From the NCBI GenBank assembly GCA_947474595.1, contig CANJIV010000001.1:310001-374000 (forward strand): DNA of 64,000 bases, in the 5' to 3' direction. The translations under genes and the position numbers were made by a program. The notes under the pieces are model-generated. The model had not been told where the DNA came from. It did not search any database and was given only the letters and a program-made list of their open reading frames with translations. This DNA is from Solirubrobacterales bacterium. GTDB taxonomy: Bacteria > Actinomycetota > Thermoleophilia > Solirubrobacterales > Solirubrobacteraceae. Position 1 is the first letter of the stretch. The number at the start of each line of letters is the position of its first letter. This document shows, in pieces, positions 33,771 through 43,000 of the stretch.

Positions 33771-35711
33771 CTAAAGCTCGATCTGCGATCCAACCGTGAT
33801 CGTGCGGTCGTGTGGCAGGCAGAAGTAGTCGGCAGGACTGGCGGCGTTGCGGGCGAGCGTGACAAATAGACGCTTGCGCCAATGCGCCATTCCCTTGGCA
33901 TCGCCCTCTACAACAGTGGATTGAGAGACGAAGTAAACGGTCTCATCGAGGTCGATGTCGGTGATCAACCCTTGCTCTTTTGCAAGTGCGATCGTACTTG
34001 GCACATCGAGCGTGTCCTTAAAGCCAAACTGGGCCACGAGGTGGACGATGTCGCCGTTGGCATACCCGAGATCATCGAGGACGAGGCGATCTTGATCTAA
34101 GACGTAGGGCACCTTAGTCGTCTCCATTGAGAGGATCACGACCTTCTCGTGGATGATGTGGTTGTGTTCGACTTCGGCTCTCAAGGCAAGTGGCGCCGCG
34201 TCGCTGCGTGAGGTTAGGTAGACCGCTGGATTGGGCACCTTCATCAGCGGCGGATCGTAGGCGTGGATCTGTTCTAAGAACTCACTCAGCAGACCGTCCT
34301 GGGCAATTCGTGATTGCGTGACTTGAGCTCTACCACGGTTCCACGTCAGTAGAACCGTGAAGATGACCGCGGCAATACCCAACGGAAACCAACCTCCGTG
34401 GAAAATCTTGGTCAAGTTACCGGCGAGGAACGTCAGGTTTACGGTCAGGAAGATGACCCCGCCAGCGATCACTAGCCACAGTGGCTGGCGCCACAGCATC
34501 CGAACAACAACAAGGAAGAGGAGCGTGTCGATTACCAGCGTTCCCGTGACGGCTACGCCGTAGGCTGACGCGAGTCCCGCGGAGGAGCCGAAGGCGACAA
34601 CCAGTGCGACAACCGCGATGAACAGCCCCCAGTTGATCGCTGGCGCGTAGACCTGGCCGATCTCCTTATTGGAGGTCTGACGGATTGTTAGGCGTGGCAA
34701 GAAGCCAAGCAGCATCGCCACTTTGACGGCCGAGAAGGCCCCCGAAATAACTGCCTGTGATGCGATAACTGTTGCGACTGTCGCCAGCAGCACCATCGGA
34801 ATCTGACCCCAACTGGGGATGAGCAGGAAGAACGGGTTCGAGACTGCCGAAGGGGTCTCAAGGATCAGCGACCCTTGTCCCATGTAGTTAAGCGTCAAGG
34901 CTGGGAAGACGAGAAGGAACCACGCTCGGCTGATCGCTGGGCGGCCGAAGTGGCCCATGTCGGCATAGAGGGCCTCGGTGCCCGTGATCGTCAGCACGAT
35001 CGCGCCGAGCGCGATGAACGAGATTCCCGGGTGTATGGTCATGAACGTGATGGCGTGATCGGGAGAAAGCGCCCTCAAGACAGCCGGGTCATGAACTATC
35101 TGAGCCAACCCGCTAGCACCAATGATGATGAACCAAACAATCATTACCGGACCGAAAAGACGACCGATGAAGTTGGTTCCAAAGCGTTGGATTGCAAATA
35201 GAATCGTCAGGACCCCAACGGTTATTGGCACGACTAGATGAGCGACGGAAGGCGCAGCTACATGCAACCCTTCGACGGCAGACATCACTGAGATCGCGGG
35301 CGTGATCATGCCATCGCCGAAGAACAGCGCAACACCAAAAAGCCCAGCCGCTACAAGCGCAGGCTTGACCCACGGCCGCTTGATGGCCGCCGTCTGAACT
35401 AAGGCAACCAGGGCCATGATGCCGCCCTCGCCCTCATTGTCGGCTCGCATGACGAAGAGCACGAACTGAACAGAGACGACGACGGTAATCGTCCAAAAAA
35501 CAAGCGAGAGAACGCCGTAGACGTCGACTTCGGTCGTCTTGACTGCGTGATTACCGACCGCGAAAACCGTCTGAAACGAGTAGAGCCCGCTAGTGCCGAT
35601 GTCACCGAAGACGACGCCGAGCGCGCCAACGGTAAGAGCGGCCATCCCCGCTTTGCTACGTCGGTGTGACTCGCCGCGCTTGCGCTCGTGTCCGATTGTC
35701 GTGCCCGCCAT
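33771..35711 (-). CDS. kup: Kup-family potassium uptake protein
   Basis: From the ATG at 35711 the protein is 646 residues. Twelve transmembrane helices are followed by a cytoplasmic C-terminal domain of about 190 residues. The first helix has the signature 'GALGVVFGDIGTSGLYSFQ', and 'SVEGL' and 'GTEALYADMGHFGRPAI' are also typical. Kup is a proton-coupled K+ importer. The frame is open to 35855, but that would overlap the divergent MBOAT gene; a -10 box just upstream supports 35711. Confidence 0.92.
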   Translation of the reverse strand: MAGTTIGHERKRGESHRRSKAGMAALTVGALGVVFGDIGTSGLYSFQTVFAVGNHAVKTTEVDVYGVLSLVFWTITVVVSVQFVLFVMRADNEGEGGIMALVALVQTAAIKRPWVKPALVAAGLFGVALFFGDGMITPAISVMSAVEGLHVAAPSVAHLVVPITVGVLTILFAIQRFGTNFIGRLFGPVMIVWFIIIGASGLAQIVHDPAVLRALSPDHAITFMTIHPGISFIALGAIVLTITGTEALYADMGHFGRPAISRAWFLLVFPALTLNYMGQGSLILETPSAVSNPFFLLIPSWGQIPMVLLATVATVIASQAVISGAFSAVKVAMLLGFLPRLTIRQTSNKEIGQVYAPAINWGLFIAVVALVVAFGSSAGLASAYGVAVTGTLVIDTLLFLVVVRMLWRQPLWLVIAGGVIFLTVNLTFLAGNLTKIFHGGWFPLGIAAVIFTVLLTWNRGRAQVTQSRIAQDGLLSEFLEQIHAYDPPLMKVPNPAVYLTSRSDAAPLALRAEVEHNHIIHEKVVILSMETTKVPYVLDQDRLVLDDLGYANGDIVHLVAQFGFKDTLDVPSTIALAKEQGLITDIDLDETVYFVSQSTVVEGDAKGMAHWRKRLFVTLARNAASPADYFCLPHDRTITVGSQIEL

Positions 35712-35719
35712 CTTGGCCG

Positions 35720-35725
35720 AGGGTA
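35720..35725 (-). promoter_or_regulatory. -10 box of kup
   Basis: On the minus strand TACCCT ends 8 nt before the ATG at 35711, matching the leaderless pattern. Confidence 0.45.
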
Positions 35726-35783
35726 CTTGAGAAGGTAGTTGCCATACCCAGTGACCTGTCTTTGTATTACGGTCGGGTAGAAC

Positions 35784-37193
35784 ATGCTCTTCCCGACCGT
35801 CACTTTCGCGCTCTTCTTTCTGATCGTCTTGCCCCTCAACTGGCTGACGATGCACAATCCGCGCAACTGGCGAATCGCGATGATCGTTGCCAGCTACATC
35901 TTCTACGCGTGGTGGAATCCCTGGTTTGTACTGCTACTTGCTGGCTCAACTCTGTTTAACCAGACAGTTGCGGTGAGGATCTTCAGGGCGCAGGCCAACC
36001 GTACACGCAACACTTGGCTGTGGATCGGTGTCGCCGGCAACCTCGGCTTCCTTGCTTACTTTAAGTATTGGAACTTCTTTGCCTCTTCAGCTCAGAACGC
36101 AGCCGACACACTCGGCGTCCAGCTCGATCCGGGCTTCGTCTCAACAGTCCTACCGATCGGTCTCTCGTTTTATACATTCATGGCGCTGAGCTACGTGATC
36201 GATACTTGGCGGCGCACGTTCGAGCCAGTTTCACTTTCGCGCTTCGCACTCTTTCTATCCTTCTTCCCACATCTAGTCGCTGGGCCTATCGTGCGGCCTG
36301 GGGAGCTGATTCCTCAGTTCGACAACCCTCCCGACGCTAGGCGCGTCGACGCTACGCGTGGCTTCGCCTTGATCATGGGCGGACTCTTTCTAAAGGTCGT
36401 CTTGGCATCGGCCTGCGCGAAGCTAGTCGACCCTGTTTTTAGCTCACCCAAGCTCCACAGCTCACTAGAAACGATCGTGGCGGTGTATGCCTACGCCGTA
36501 CAGATCTTTAGCGACTTTGCTGGCTACAGCACGATCGCGATCGGCGTCGCTTTGCTGCTCGGATTTCGCTTCCCAGATAACTTCGACAGCCCCTACCGCT
36601 CACGCTCGCTACAGGAGTTTTGGCGCAGATGGCACATCACGCTCTCTCGCTGGCTGCGCGATTACCTCTACATCCCCTTGGGTGGCAACCGCAGCGGCAG
36701 ATTCGAAACCGAACGCAACATCATGCTCACTATGGTCATAGGCGGCCTCTGGCATGGCGCTAACTGGACATTCCTCTTCTGGGGCGCACTGCATGGTGGA
36801 GGGCTGATTATCGAGCGCCACCGCCGAGCTAGGCGTGCGATAACCGGCAAGGCTCCACCACCTGGGTGGCTATCGTGGCTAGTGACCTTTAACTTCGTCT
36901 GCTTCGCATGGATTTTCTTCCGCGCGCACTCGTTTGACCAGGCGGCCTCGGTGATCGAACGCCTATTTACCGGCTGGGGCCAGCCTTCGCCCGACATCAC
37001 GTTGGGAGTACTCGCGGCAGTCGCAGTCGGTATGGGGATCCAATTCCTGCCCACCAACTGGTGGCAGTCATTTCAGGCTCGGGTCAGTCAACTTCCATAT
37101 GCCGCACAGGGAGTAGGACTCGGGTTCACTCTTATGTTCATCAACGCACTAGGGCCTAGCGGAGTAGCGCCCTTCATCTACTTTCAGTTCTAG
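35784..37193 (+). CDS. MBOAT-family membrane O-acyltransferase (AlgI-like)
   Basis: The 469-residue polytopic protein begins 'MLFPTVTFALFFLIVLPLNW' and has the AlgI/DltB-type core 'FPDNFDSPYRSRSLQEFWRRWHITLSRWLRDYLYIPLGG'. The catalytic His is H324 in 'GGLWHGANW'. Such enzymes move acyl groups across the membrane for O-acylation of a surface polymer, with a periplasmic SGNH partner. That partner is the next gene, 3 nt downstream. Confidence 0.92.
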   Translation: MLFPTVTFALFFLIVLPLNWLTMHNPRNWRIAMIVASYIFYAWWNPWFVLLLAGSTLFNQTVAVRIFRAQANRTRNTWLWIGVAGNLGFLAYFKYWNFFASSAQNAADTLGVQLDPGFVSTVLPIGLSFYTFMALSYVIDTWRRTFEPVSLSRFALFLSFFPHLVAGPIVRPGELIPQFDNPPDARRVDATRGFALIMGGLFLKVVLASACAKLVDPVFSSPKLHSSLETIVAVYAYAVQIFSDFAGYSTIAIGVALLLGFRFPDNFDSPYRSRSLQEFWRRWHITLSRWLRDYLYIPLGGNRSGRFETERNIMLTMVIGGLWHGANWTFLFWGALHGGGLIIERHRRARRAITGKAPPPGWLSWLVTFNFVCFAWIFFRAHSFDQAASVIERLFTGWGQPSPDITLGVLAAVAVGMGIQFLPTNWWQSFQARVSQLPYAAQGVGLGFTLMFINALGPSGVAPFIYFQF

Positions 37194-37196
37194 ACA

Positions 37197-38300
37197 ATGA
37201 CCGATCACGAACTTCCCGAGCAGGACCCGCGGCGGCGCACGATGCCTGCCGGGCACGTGTTGTTTGGAATCTTCATCGCCTTTGCAGTTGCAGCGTTGCT
37301 CAACGCCCAAGGGATGCACAAGACCGCACTGTCGCAGTCGCCTGGGTTCGGTCGTGATGTCGCGGCAACACTCACGGCTGGCCTTGCCGACGTCAGTGGC
37401 ATCTTGCAAATCGATCAGCCACGTCATCTGTTCAAGGCTGCGCTGGGGCGTGGCGATGACGACGTGATCTCCACGAAGGTTGTATTCGCGCCAACGGTAA
37501 ATACTGCCCCGAACAAGCCTGCCCAACCCGTCAAGCCTGCCAAGCCGAACCAACCCGTCAAGCCTGCCAAGCCCGTCAAGCCAACTTTCTCACCTCAAAA
37601 CAAGCTCCGCCTGTATCTGACGGGAGACTCGCTAATCACTGACCCGGCCAGCGTCGTCTTAGACCGGCTAGCTGACAACCCAGCCGTCAAACCGGTAGCC
37701 AATGCTGATCCACATGCCGCGACAGGACTGATCCAGCCTGCGGTCTTCAACTGGTTCACATACCTCCCAAAGCAGATCGCCGAGCTAAACCCGGATCTCA
37801 CCGTCTTCACAATCGGAGCCAACGACGGACAAGGCTTCACTGGCGTTACTGGCGGCGAGGAGTTCGGCTCGCCAGCCTGGAAGACCGAGTACCGCCGCCG
37901 CGTTGCAGGTGTGATGGGAGAGCTGATGGCCAAGGGAGGGCGTGTCGTATGGGTCGGGTTGCCGATCACCCGCGACCCCGACTTGGCAAAACGTTGGGCA
38001 CTGATGAACGAGATTCAGAAGAGCGAGGCCGCTAAGTACCCTGGCAAGGTCGTCTACGTGAACCTCTTCGACAGGTTCAAAGACGCTAAGGGCAACTACG
38101 CCGATTACCTACCCGACGCCTCTGGCCAGCAACAGCTGGTCCGAGCCCCCGACGGCATCCACTACTCAGCCGCCGGTGCCGGGATCGTCGCCACCGCCAT
38201 CCTCAAGGCGATCGACGAACTTGTGACTCTGTCGACCACCAATCCACCTCCCGCCGTTCCGACTAAGCCCAAGACCACAACAACCACTACCAGTCCATAG
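37197..38300 (+). CDS. Membrane-anchored SGNH/GDSL hydrolase (O-acyl transfer partner)
   Basis: The 367-residue protein has one N-terminal transmembrane helix (about 19-37), a Lys/Pro/Gln linker with 'KPAQPVKPAKP' repeats (about 107-130) and an extracellular SGNH domain. Nucleophile S145 lies in GDSL (143-146), 'GANDGQGF' supplies the block III Asn, and D319/H322 lie in DGIHYS. A Thr-rich tail ends the protein. The pairing with the upstream MBOAT resembles AlgI with AlgJ/AlgX and points to O-acetylation of an envelope glycan; the polymer is unknown. Confidence 0.85.
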   Translation: MTDHELPEQDPRRRTMPAGHVLFGIFIAFAVAALLNAQGMHKTALSQSPGFGRDVAATLTAGLADVSGILQIDQPRHLFKAALGRGDDDVISTKVVFAPTVNTAPNKPAQPVKPAKPNQPVKPAKPVKPTFSPQNKLRLYLTGDSLITDPASVVLDRLADNPAVKPVANADPHAATGLIQPAVFNWFTYLPKQIAELNPDLTVFTIGANDGQGFTGVTGGEEFGSPAWKTEYRRRVAGVMGELMAKGGRVVWVGLPITRDPDLAKRWALMNEIQKSEAAKYPGKVVYVNLFDRFKDAKGNYADYLPDASGQQQLVRAPDGIHYSAAGAGIVATAILKAIDELVTLSTTNPPPAVPTKPKTTTTTTSP

Positions 38301-38344
38301 GTGGCTGCGCTACGCGACGATGGGCCTAGCTGGAAGGCTTTGCG

Positions 38345-38863
38345 TTAAACGAGGCTGGCTACCCGCTCTGCTGCCCGAGAGGCGACCTTTGAGCCTTGGG
38401 CGACCGCGATATCGACTTGGGCGGTCACACTCTTGCGCCGTTGACGCAGATCACGCTCGAAGCGAGTACGCGTCTTCTTAATCTCGCGCTCGAGACGATT
38501 GCGCGCGGTGTAGCCACGCCTCTCGAAGCGCTTAATTTCGCTCTCAAAGTGCTTCTGGGCGCGGTCGAAGTCGGCGTATTCACTGCGAACCTCAGCGACG
38601 ATTGCGCGGACGCGATCAGCGGCCACCAAGGCCGCGCCAACTGGAATTAGAACCGCCCTCTCGGCAGCGTCTTGGGCTTGAGTAGAGGCGGGCCTCAGGC
38701 CCGGATCGGGCGTGACGACGGGTCGGGTGGCCTTGGCCTGTGAGGCAGTAATGCGAGGCCTAGCCGAAGCCTTAGTCTTGCTAGAGACCGGCGCCTTTGC
38801 AACCTTTTTGGCGGTGGTCGTGCGCTTGGTCGCAGTGGCCTTCTTGGCTTTTGTAGGGGCCAT
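38345..38863 (-). CDS. Lysine-rich basic coiled-coil protein
   Basis: The 172-residue protein is not recognised as a named family. Residues 1-46 are rich in Lys, Ala and Thr ('KAKKATATKRTTTAKKVAKA'), like histone-H1-type tails. A hydrophobic helix follows (about 68-88), then a highly charged long helix (about 90-150) suited to a coiled coil. The basic tail suggests nucleic acid or polyanion binding; a phasin-like or HbhA-like surface role is also possible. ATG at 38863 has AAAAGGAG about 9 nt upstream. The longer frame to 38971 is unsupported and crosses the palindrome at 38887-38905. Confidence 0.65.
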   Translation of the reverse strand: MAPTKAKKATATKRTTTAKKVAKAPVSSKTKASARPRITASQAKATRPVVTPDPGLRPASTQAQDAAERAVLIPVGAALVAADRVRAIVAEVRSEYADFDRAQKHFESEIKRFERRGYTARNRLEREIKKTRTRFERDLRQRRKSVTAQVDIAVAQGSKVASRAAERVASLV

Positions 38864-38886
38864 GGTGATGCACTCCTTTTCGTTTC

Positions 38887-38905
38887 GAACTAGTAAAGCT
38901 AGTTC
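38887..38905 (-). promoter_or_regulatory. Inverted repeat, likely operator of the Lys-rich protein gene
   Basis: GAACTAG-N5-CTAGTTC is a perfect 7-bp inverted repeat 24 nt upstream of the start codon. On the minus strand it contains TAGCTT, a possible -10. A protein bound here would occlude the promoter. The 317-bp gap (38864-39180) otherwise holds a second GAAC-N4-GTTC site and no credible gene. Confidence 0.4.
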
Positions 38906-39073
38906 TGGTTTGCTCGGCTGTAAAAGACCGAACACTTGTTTGTACGCTCTTTCTGCGCGATCGTTACACAAAAGTCTAACAGGGCGCTAATGCCTACTAT
39001 TTTGGTGTGCCCATACATGTTTGTGCGCTAACCAGCGGCGCCCTCTCAGTCGGCGGTAAGGTTGCCATTGGTG

Positions 39074-39085
39074 GAACGTATGTTC
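39074..39085. promoter_or_regulatory. SOS-box-like GAAC-N4-GTTC site
   Basis: GAACGTATGTTC followed by G resembles the LexA box of Gram-positive bacteria (CGAAC-N4-GTTCG). It lies about 210 bp upstream of the Lys-rich gene and just after the end of the phosphatase gene, so its target is unclear and it may be chance. Confidence 0.3.
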
Positions 39086-39180
39086 GTAGAGAGCGTGGTC
39101 GCAGGGGTGTATGTAGCTAAACCTGAACATCTCGGGACAACTGCGCAGACCACCTCAAAGCCCACACGGGAACGCCGCGG

Positions 39181-40032
39181 CTAAGAGTGCTGGCCGGGAA
39201 CGCCGCAGAGCTCGACCAGCCCTTGAGCCGTGCGGGCAGCTAGCACTGGTGAATGCGGGAGCAGATCCAGTGGCGCTCCAAGTGGATCTGGGTAGGCGGG
39301 GAAGGCGACTACGCCTCCGGCCTCGCGGACGATTAGCTGTGCAGCGGCGGCATCAAAGGAGCGGCAGTTACGTAGCGACGCCGCCCCATCGAAACGCGCG
39401 GCGGCAACTTGGCAGAGTGAGACAGCGATCGAGCCGACCGCGCGTAGGCGGTGGGCGACCGTCACGAGGGCATCGATCGACTCAGCGATCAGCCGTGGAT
39501 CGGCCTGTTCGATCCCAACGATTTCAAGCTTCCCTGCGGCGGTGCGCCGCTCGGGCGCATTCGAGTCCAGCCGCTCTCCGTTTAACCAAGCCCCACCGCC
39601 GCGCGTGCCAACCCACTCCTCTCCCGGGCCGAAGTCGTAGACGTATCCGAATACAACATCGGCCATCGTGGGGCCGTCGGCAACGGCGATCGAGAGTGAG
39701 TAGTGGCCGACTCCACGCTTGGCGTTAAGAGAGCCGTCGATCGGATCTATCACCACGCGCACGCCTGAGTCTCCAAAATCGACCTCGCCGCGCTCCTCCG
39801 AGACGGCACAGAATCGGTGGCCTTGGGCTTGCATCGACTCAAGTTCGGCGAACACAACGGCCTCCGCATCACGATCGATGACCAGCGATCTATCCCCGCT
39901 CTGACCGACTCCTACCTCGACCGCTCGCTCGCGTGTTGTCGGGTGATTGCCAAAGACGCCGCGCAGCCCGGCGGTCGCGCGACGACAGGCACCGAGCCAG
40001 TCGGCGTCTAGGGCGGTCTGGGCTGGTTGCAT
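39181..40032 (-). CDS. Inositol monophosphatase-family phosphatase
   Basis: The 283-residue Mg-dependent phosphatase has the metal-binding 'DPIDGSLNAKRG' (usually DPIDGT) near the middle, a Glu in 'FCAVSEERG' as the expected upstream metal ligand, and 'SFDAAAAQLIVREAGG' near the C-terminus. Substrates of the family include inositol phosphate, fructose-1,6-bisphosphate, histidinol phosphate and PAP; this one cannot be assigned. It diverges from the helicase gene across a 21-bp region with a shared promoter. Confidence 0.82.
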   Translation of the reverse strand: MQPAQTALDADWLGACRRATAGLRGVFGNHPTTRERAVEVGVGQSGDRSLVIDRDAEAVVFAELESMQAQGHRFCAVSEERGEVDFGDSGVRVVIDPIDGSLNAKRGVGHYSLSIAVADGPTMADVVFGYVYDFGPGEEWVGTRGGGAWLNGERLDSNAPERRTAAGKLEIVGIEQADPRLIAESIDALVTVAHRLRAVGSIAVSLCQVAAARFDGAASLRNCRSFDAAAAQLIVREAGGVVAFPAYPDPLGAPLDLLPHSPVLAARTAQGLVELCGVPGQHS

Positions 40033-40040
40033 TGACGACG

Positions 40041-40047
40041 TATCCTA
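40041..40047. promoter_or_regulatory. Symmetric -10 shared by divergent promoters
   Basis: TATCCTA reads TATCCT on the plus strand, 7 nt before the GTG at 40054. It reads TAGGAT on the minus strand, 9 nt before the ATG at 40032. Both genes lack ribosome sites, so one -10 element may start two leaderless or near-leaderless mRNAs. Confidence 0.45.
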
Positions 40048-40053
40048 AGAAGC

Positions 40054-43000
40054 GTGCCCGACGCCTTGAGAGGATTGACAGCTAGCGAAGTTGGCAGAGT
40101 CGCCGATCCTGGTGACCCGTTGGTCATTATCGGTGGAGCGGGAACCGGCAAGAGCAGGCTACTGGTGGAGCGATTTGCTTGGTTGGTTGAGCAGGGAATG
40201 TCGCCGGACTCAATCGTTGTGCTGACCCATGCAATAGCCGCAGCCGAGGCACTACGCGCGGAGATTGAGACGGCTATCGACCGGCCTTATGAGTCTCTGA
40301 TGGTCTCGACTGCCAGTGGCCTATGCACCCGCCTGCTGCGCAGCGAGGCGATGCCAGCAGGCCTAGACCCATTCCTCACAGCCGTTACCCCCGCCGACCG
40401 TCTGGCTATGTTGATCGAGCGTATCGACGAGCTGCCGCTCGGCCTTCACGACTTTCAAGGCCGCCCATCTGCGCTGCTATCGAACTTCATTGACCGCATC
40501 GATCTGCTGAAAGAGCAGCTGATCTCAAGTGACTCATTTGAGACCTGGGCCAAGCATCAGCCAGCTGGCGTCCGCGAAGATCTCGACCGCGAGTTCGCCG
40601 CCGTCTACCGCACCCACGACCAGATGCTCCACGATGCTGGGACGCTCGACGATGGCGACCTCCTAATCCAAACCACGCGACTGCTGCGCGAACGCGAGGA
40701 CGTCCGCAGCCGGATCGCTCAGCGTTGGCGCCATGTCCTAGTTGATGAGTTCCAGGACGCCTCCTATGCCCAAGTCGTTCTGATTGGCCTACTCACAAGC
40801 GAACACCGCGGCCTCACGGTCGCTGGCGACGACGACCAAGCGATCCACCGCTTCCGTGCTGCTGGATCTAAGAATCTCCTCGATGCGATGGCAGCGGCCG
40901 GGGAGGGCGGGATCGTGCGGCTAGAGCAGTCCTACCGCTGCGACACCAGAGTGCTCAAGGCGGCCGAAGCGGTGGTGGTAAATGACGCCGAGCGCATCGA
41001 CAAGACCGTGCTTGGACGTGACGGGGTCGCCGAAGACGAAGTGATCCGCTTCTGGCGCTGTGGCAACGAGCGCGCACAGGCCCAAGGAGTGGCAGCGCAG
41101 ATCGAGCGGCTGATCATCTCCGAAGGGGTCAACCCTGGATCAATCGCCGTGCTCGTGCGTTCTGTACGCAGGGAGGGCCAGGCGGTCGCTGTCGCGCTAG
41201 AGGAGAGGGCTGTACCTCACCGCATTGTTGGCGCTGCACCATTCTTTGAGCGCGCAGAGATCCGTGACTTGCTCGCTTGGCTGCGACTCCTATCTGACCC
41301 CAGCGATGCAAGCGCTGTGGTGCGCGCGCTGGCGCGGCCGCCGGTAGCACTGCGCTCGATTGACATCGCGCGCTGCACGCAGATCGCGCGTCGACGCAAG
41401 CTCGACATGATCTCAGCGCTGAACGCTGCCACCGAATCACCGCAGATTCCGCCGGAGGCCAGAGATCGCATTGTTGACTTCCTCAAGCTCTACCGATCAG
41501 CGGCGGCTGCACTCGACACGACACGCCCAGAGATCTTTATTCACCGCCTGATTGACCGCTTGGGACTGCGCCGCCAACAGCTTTTTGCCGCGCAAGCAGA
41601 CGTGGTTCAGCGGTTGATAAATCTTGCGCACTTCGGCGATCTTGCGACTGCCTATGGCCTGCGCACGCCGCAGGCGACGCCGCGCGAGTTCGGGCGCTAC
41701 ATCGCCTCCGTTGCCGGCGCTGGGCTGCGCCAGGATGAAGCCGGCAATGGTCCCGACCCGCGTGCGGTATCAGTGATGACGATGCACGCTGCTAAGGGAT
41801 TAGAGTTTGACCACGTCTACGTCCTCGGCCTGCACTCTGCCCGCATGCCCGGTGCTCGGCGCCGTGTAATCGCCCCGATCAGTGACGATCTTCTCGGCGA
41901 GGACCTCCCCCCCAACACGCCTGATGCCCATTCGGTTGAGATGCGCCGCGTCCTCTATGTAGCCATGACCCGCGCCTCTCAACGCCTTACGCTCGCTTAT
42001 CCCGCGCAGGCCGACGACGGGGCCGTCCAACACCCTTCGCCGTTCGTGGAGGAGGCTAGAGCGGCGGCTGGGGGCATCTGGGAGGACCATGAAGAGGAGC
42101 TTTTTGGTCCGGCCGAGACACTTCATGCGGCGTTCCGCACGCTACGAGATGAGCTGCTCGACACAGTCGCCCAGACTGGCCGCAGCCTCGGTGAGCTTCG
42201 CTTTGACACCGATCTCGACGTCTCCCACGCTGTCGTGCGCTATCTCGAGCTAGTCAAACTCGCGGCGTTGATTGAGCGCCCAGATCAACAGAGTGTCGCC
42301 GAAGCTCTGCCCGCTATTAACTCGCGACTGCTTCAGGCCGTAACGGCTGATCAACGTGAGATCTTCCTCACCTCGGCAGTCGATGACTACCTCGTGAGTG
42401 CCGAGCGTGATGAACGTCGGCGAACGCAGATGGCAGCGGCACGCGAGGAGCCCTCACTGGAGGCGTTCCTACCTAGGCGTGGAGATGGCCTAGTCCTATC
42501 GGCCTCAGATGTTGAGACCTACCGTCAGTGCCCGCTGCGCTACAAGTTTGCGCGCATCTTTCGGATCCCGCAGGAGCCGACGATCCATCAACGATTCGGG
42601 ATCCTCGTACACCAAGTCCTCGAACGCTTCCACACGGCAGGCGCCAACGGCGAGCTCTCCGAGATGCTTAGCTTGCTGGAGTACGGCTGGCGTCGCGGAG
42701 GCTTCGGCGACAGCGAAGAAGAGCGCCAACTGCGCGCCAAGGCCAAGGCCTCCTTAACTCGCTACCACGAGCGCTTTCAGGGAGAGTCGGCTGAGCCGAT
42801 GTGGTTTGAGCGCTCCTTCTCTTTTAAGCTCGGCCCCCACGTCCTACGCGGCCGCGTCGACAGAGTTGACCGGCTCCCCAACGGCGGCTATGAGCTGATT
42901 GATTACAAGACCGGGCGACCCAAGACTCGGGCCCAGCTCAAAGAGGACATTCAGCTCTCGCTATACGCTGTGGGCGCCCGAGAGGCGTGGTCGCTAGAGG

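Noticed and set aside
39007-39120. Small GTG-initiated plus-strand frame in the 317-bp gap
   Set aside because: About 38 codons, no ribosome site and no promoter box at the usual distance; likely chance.
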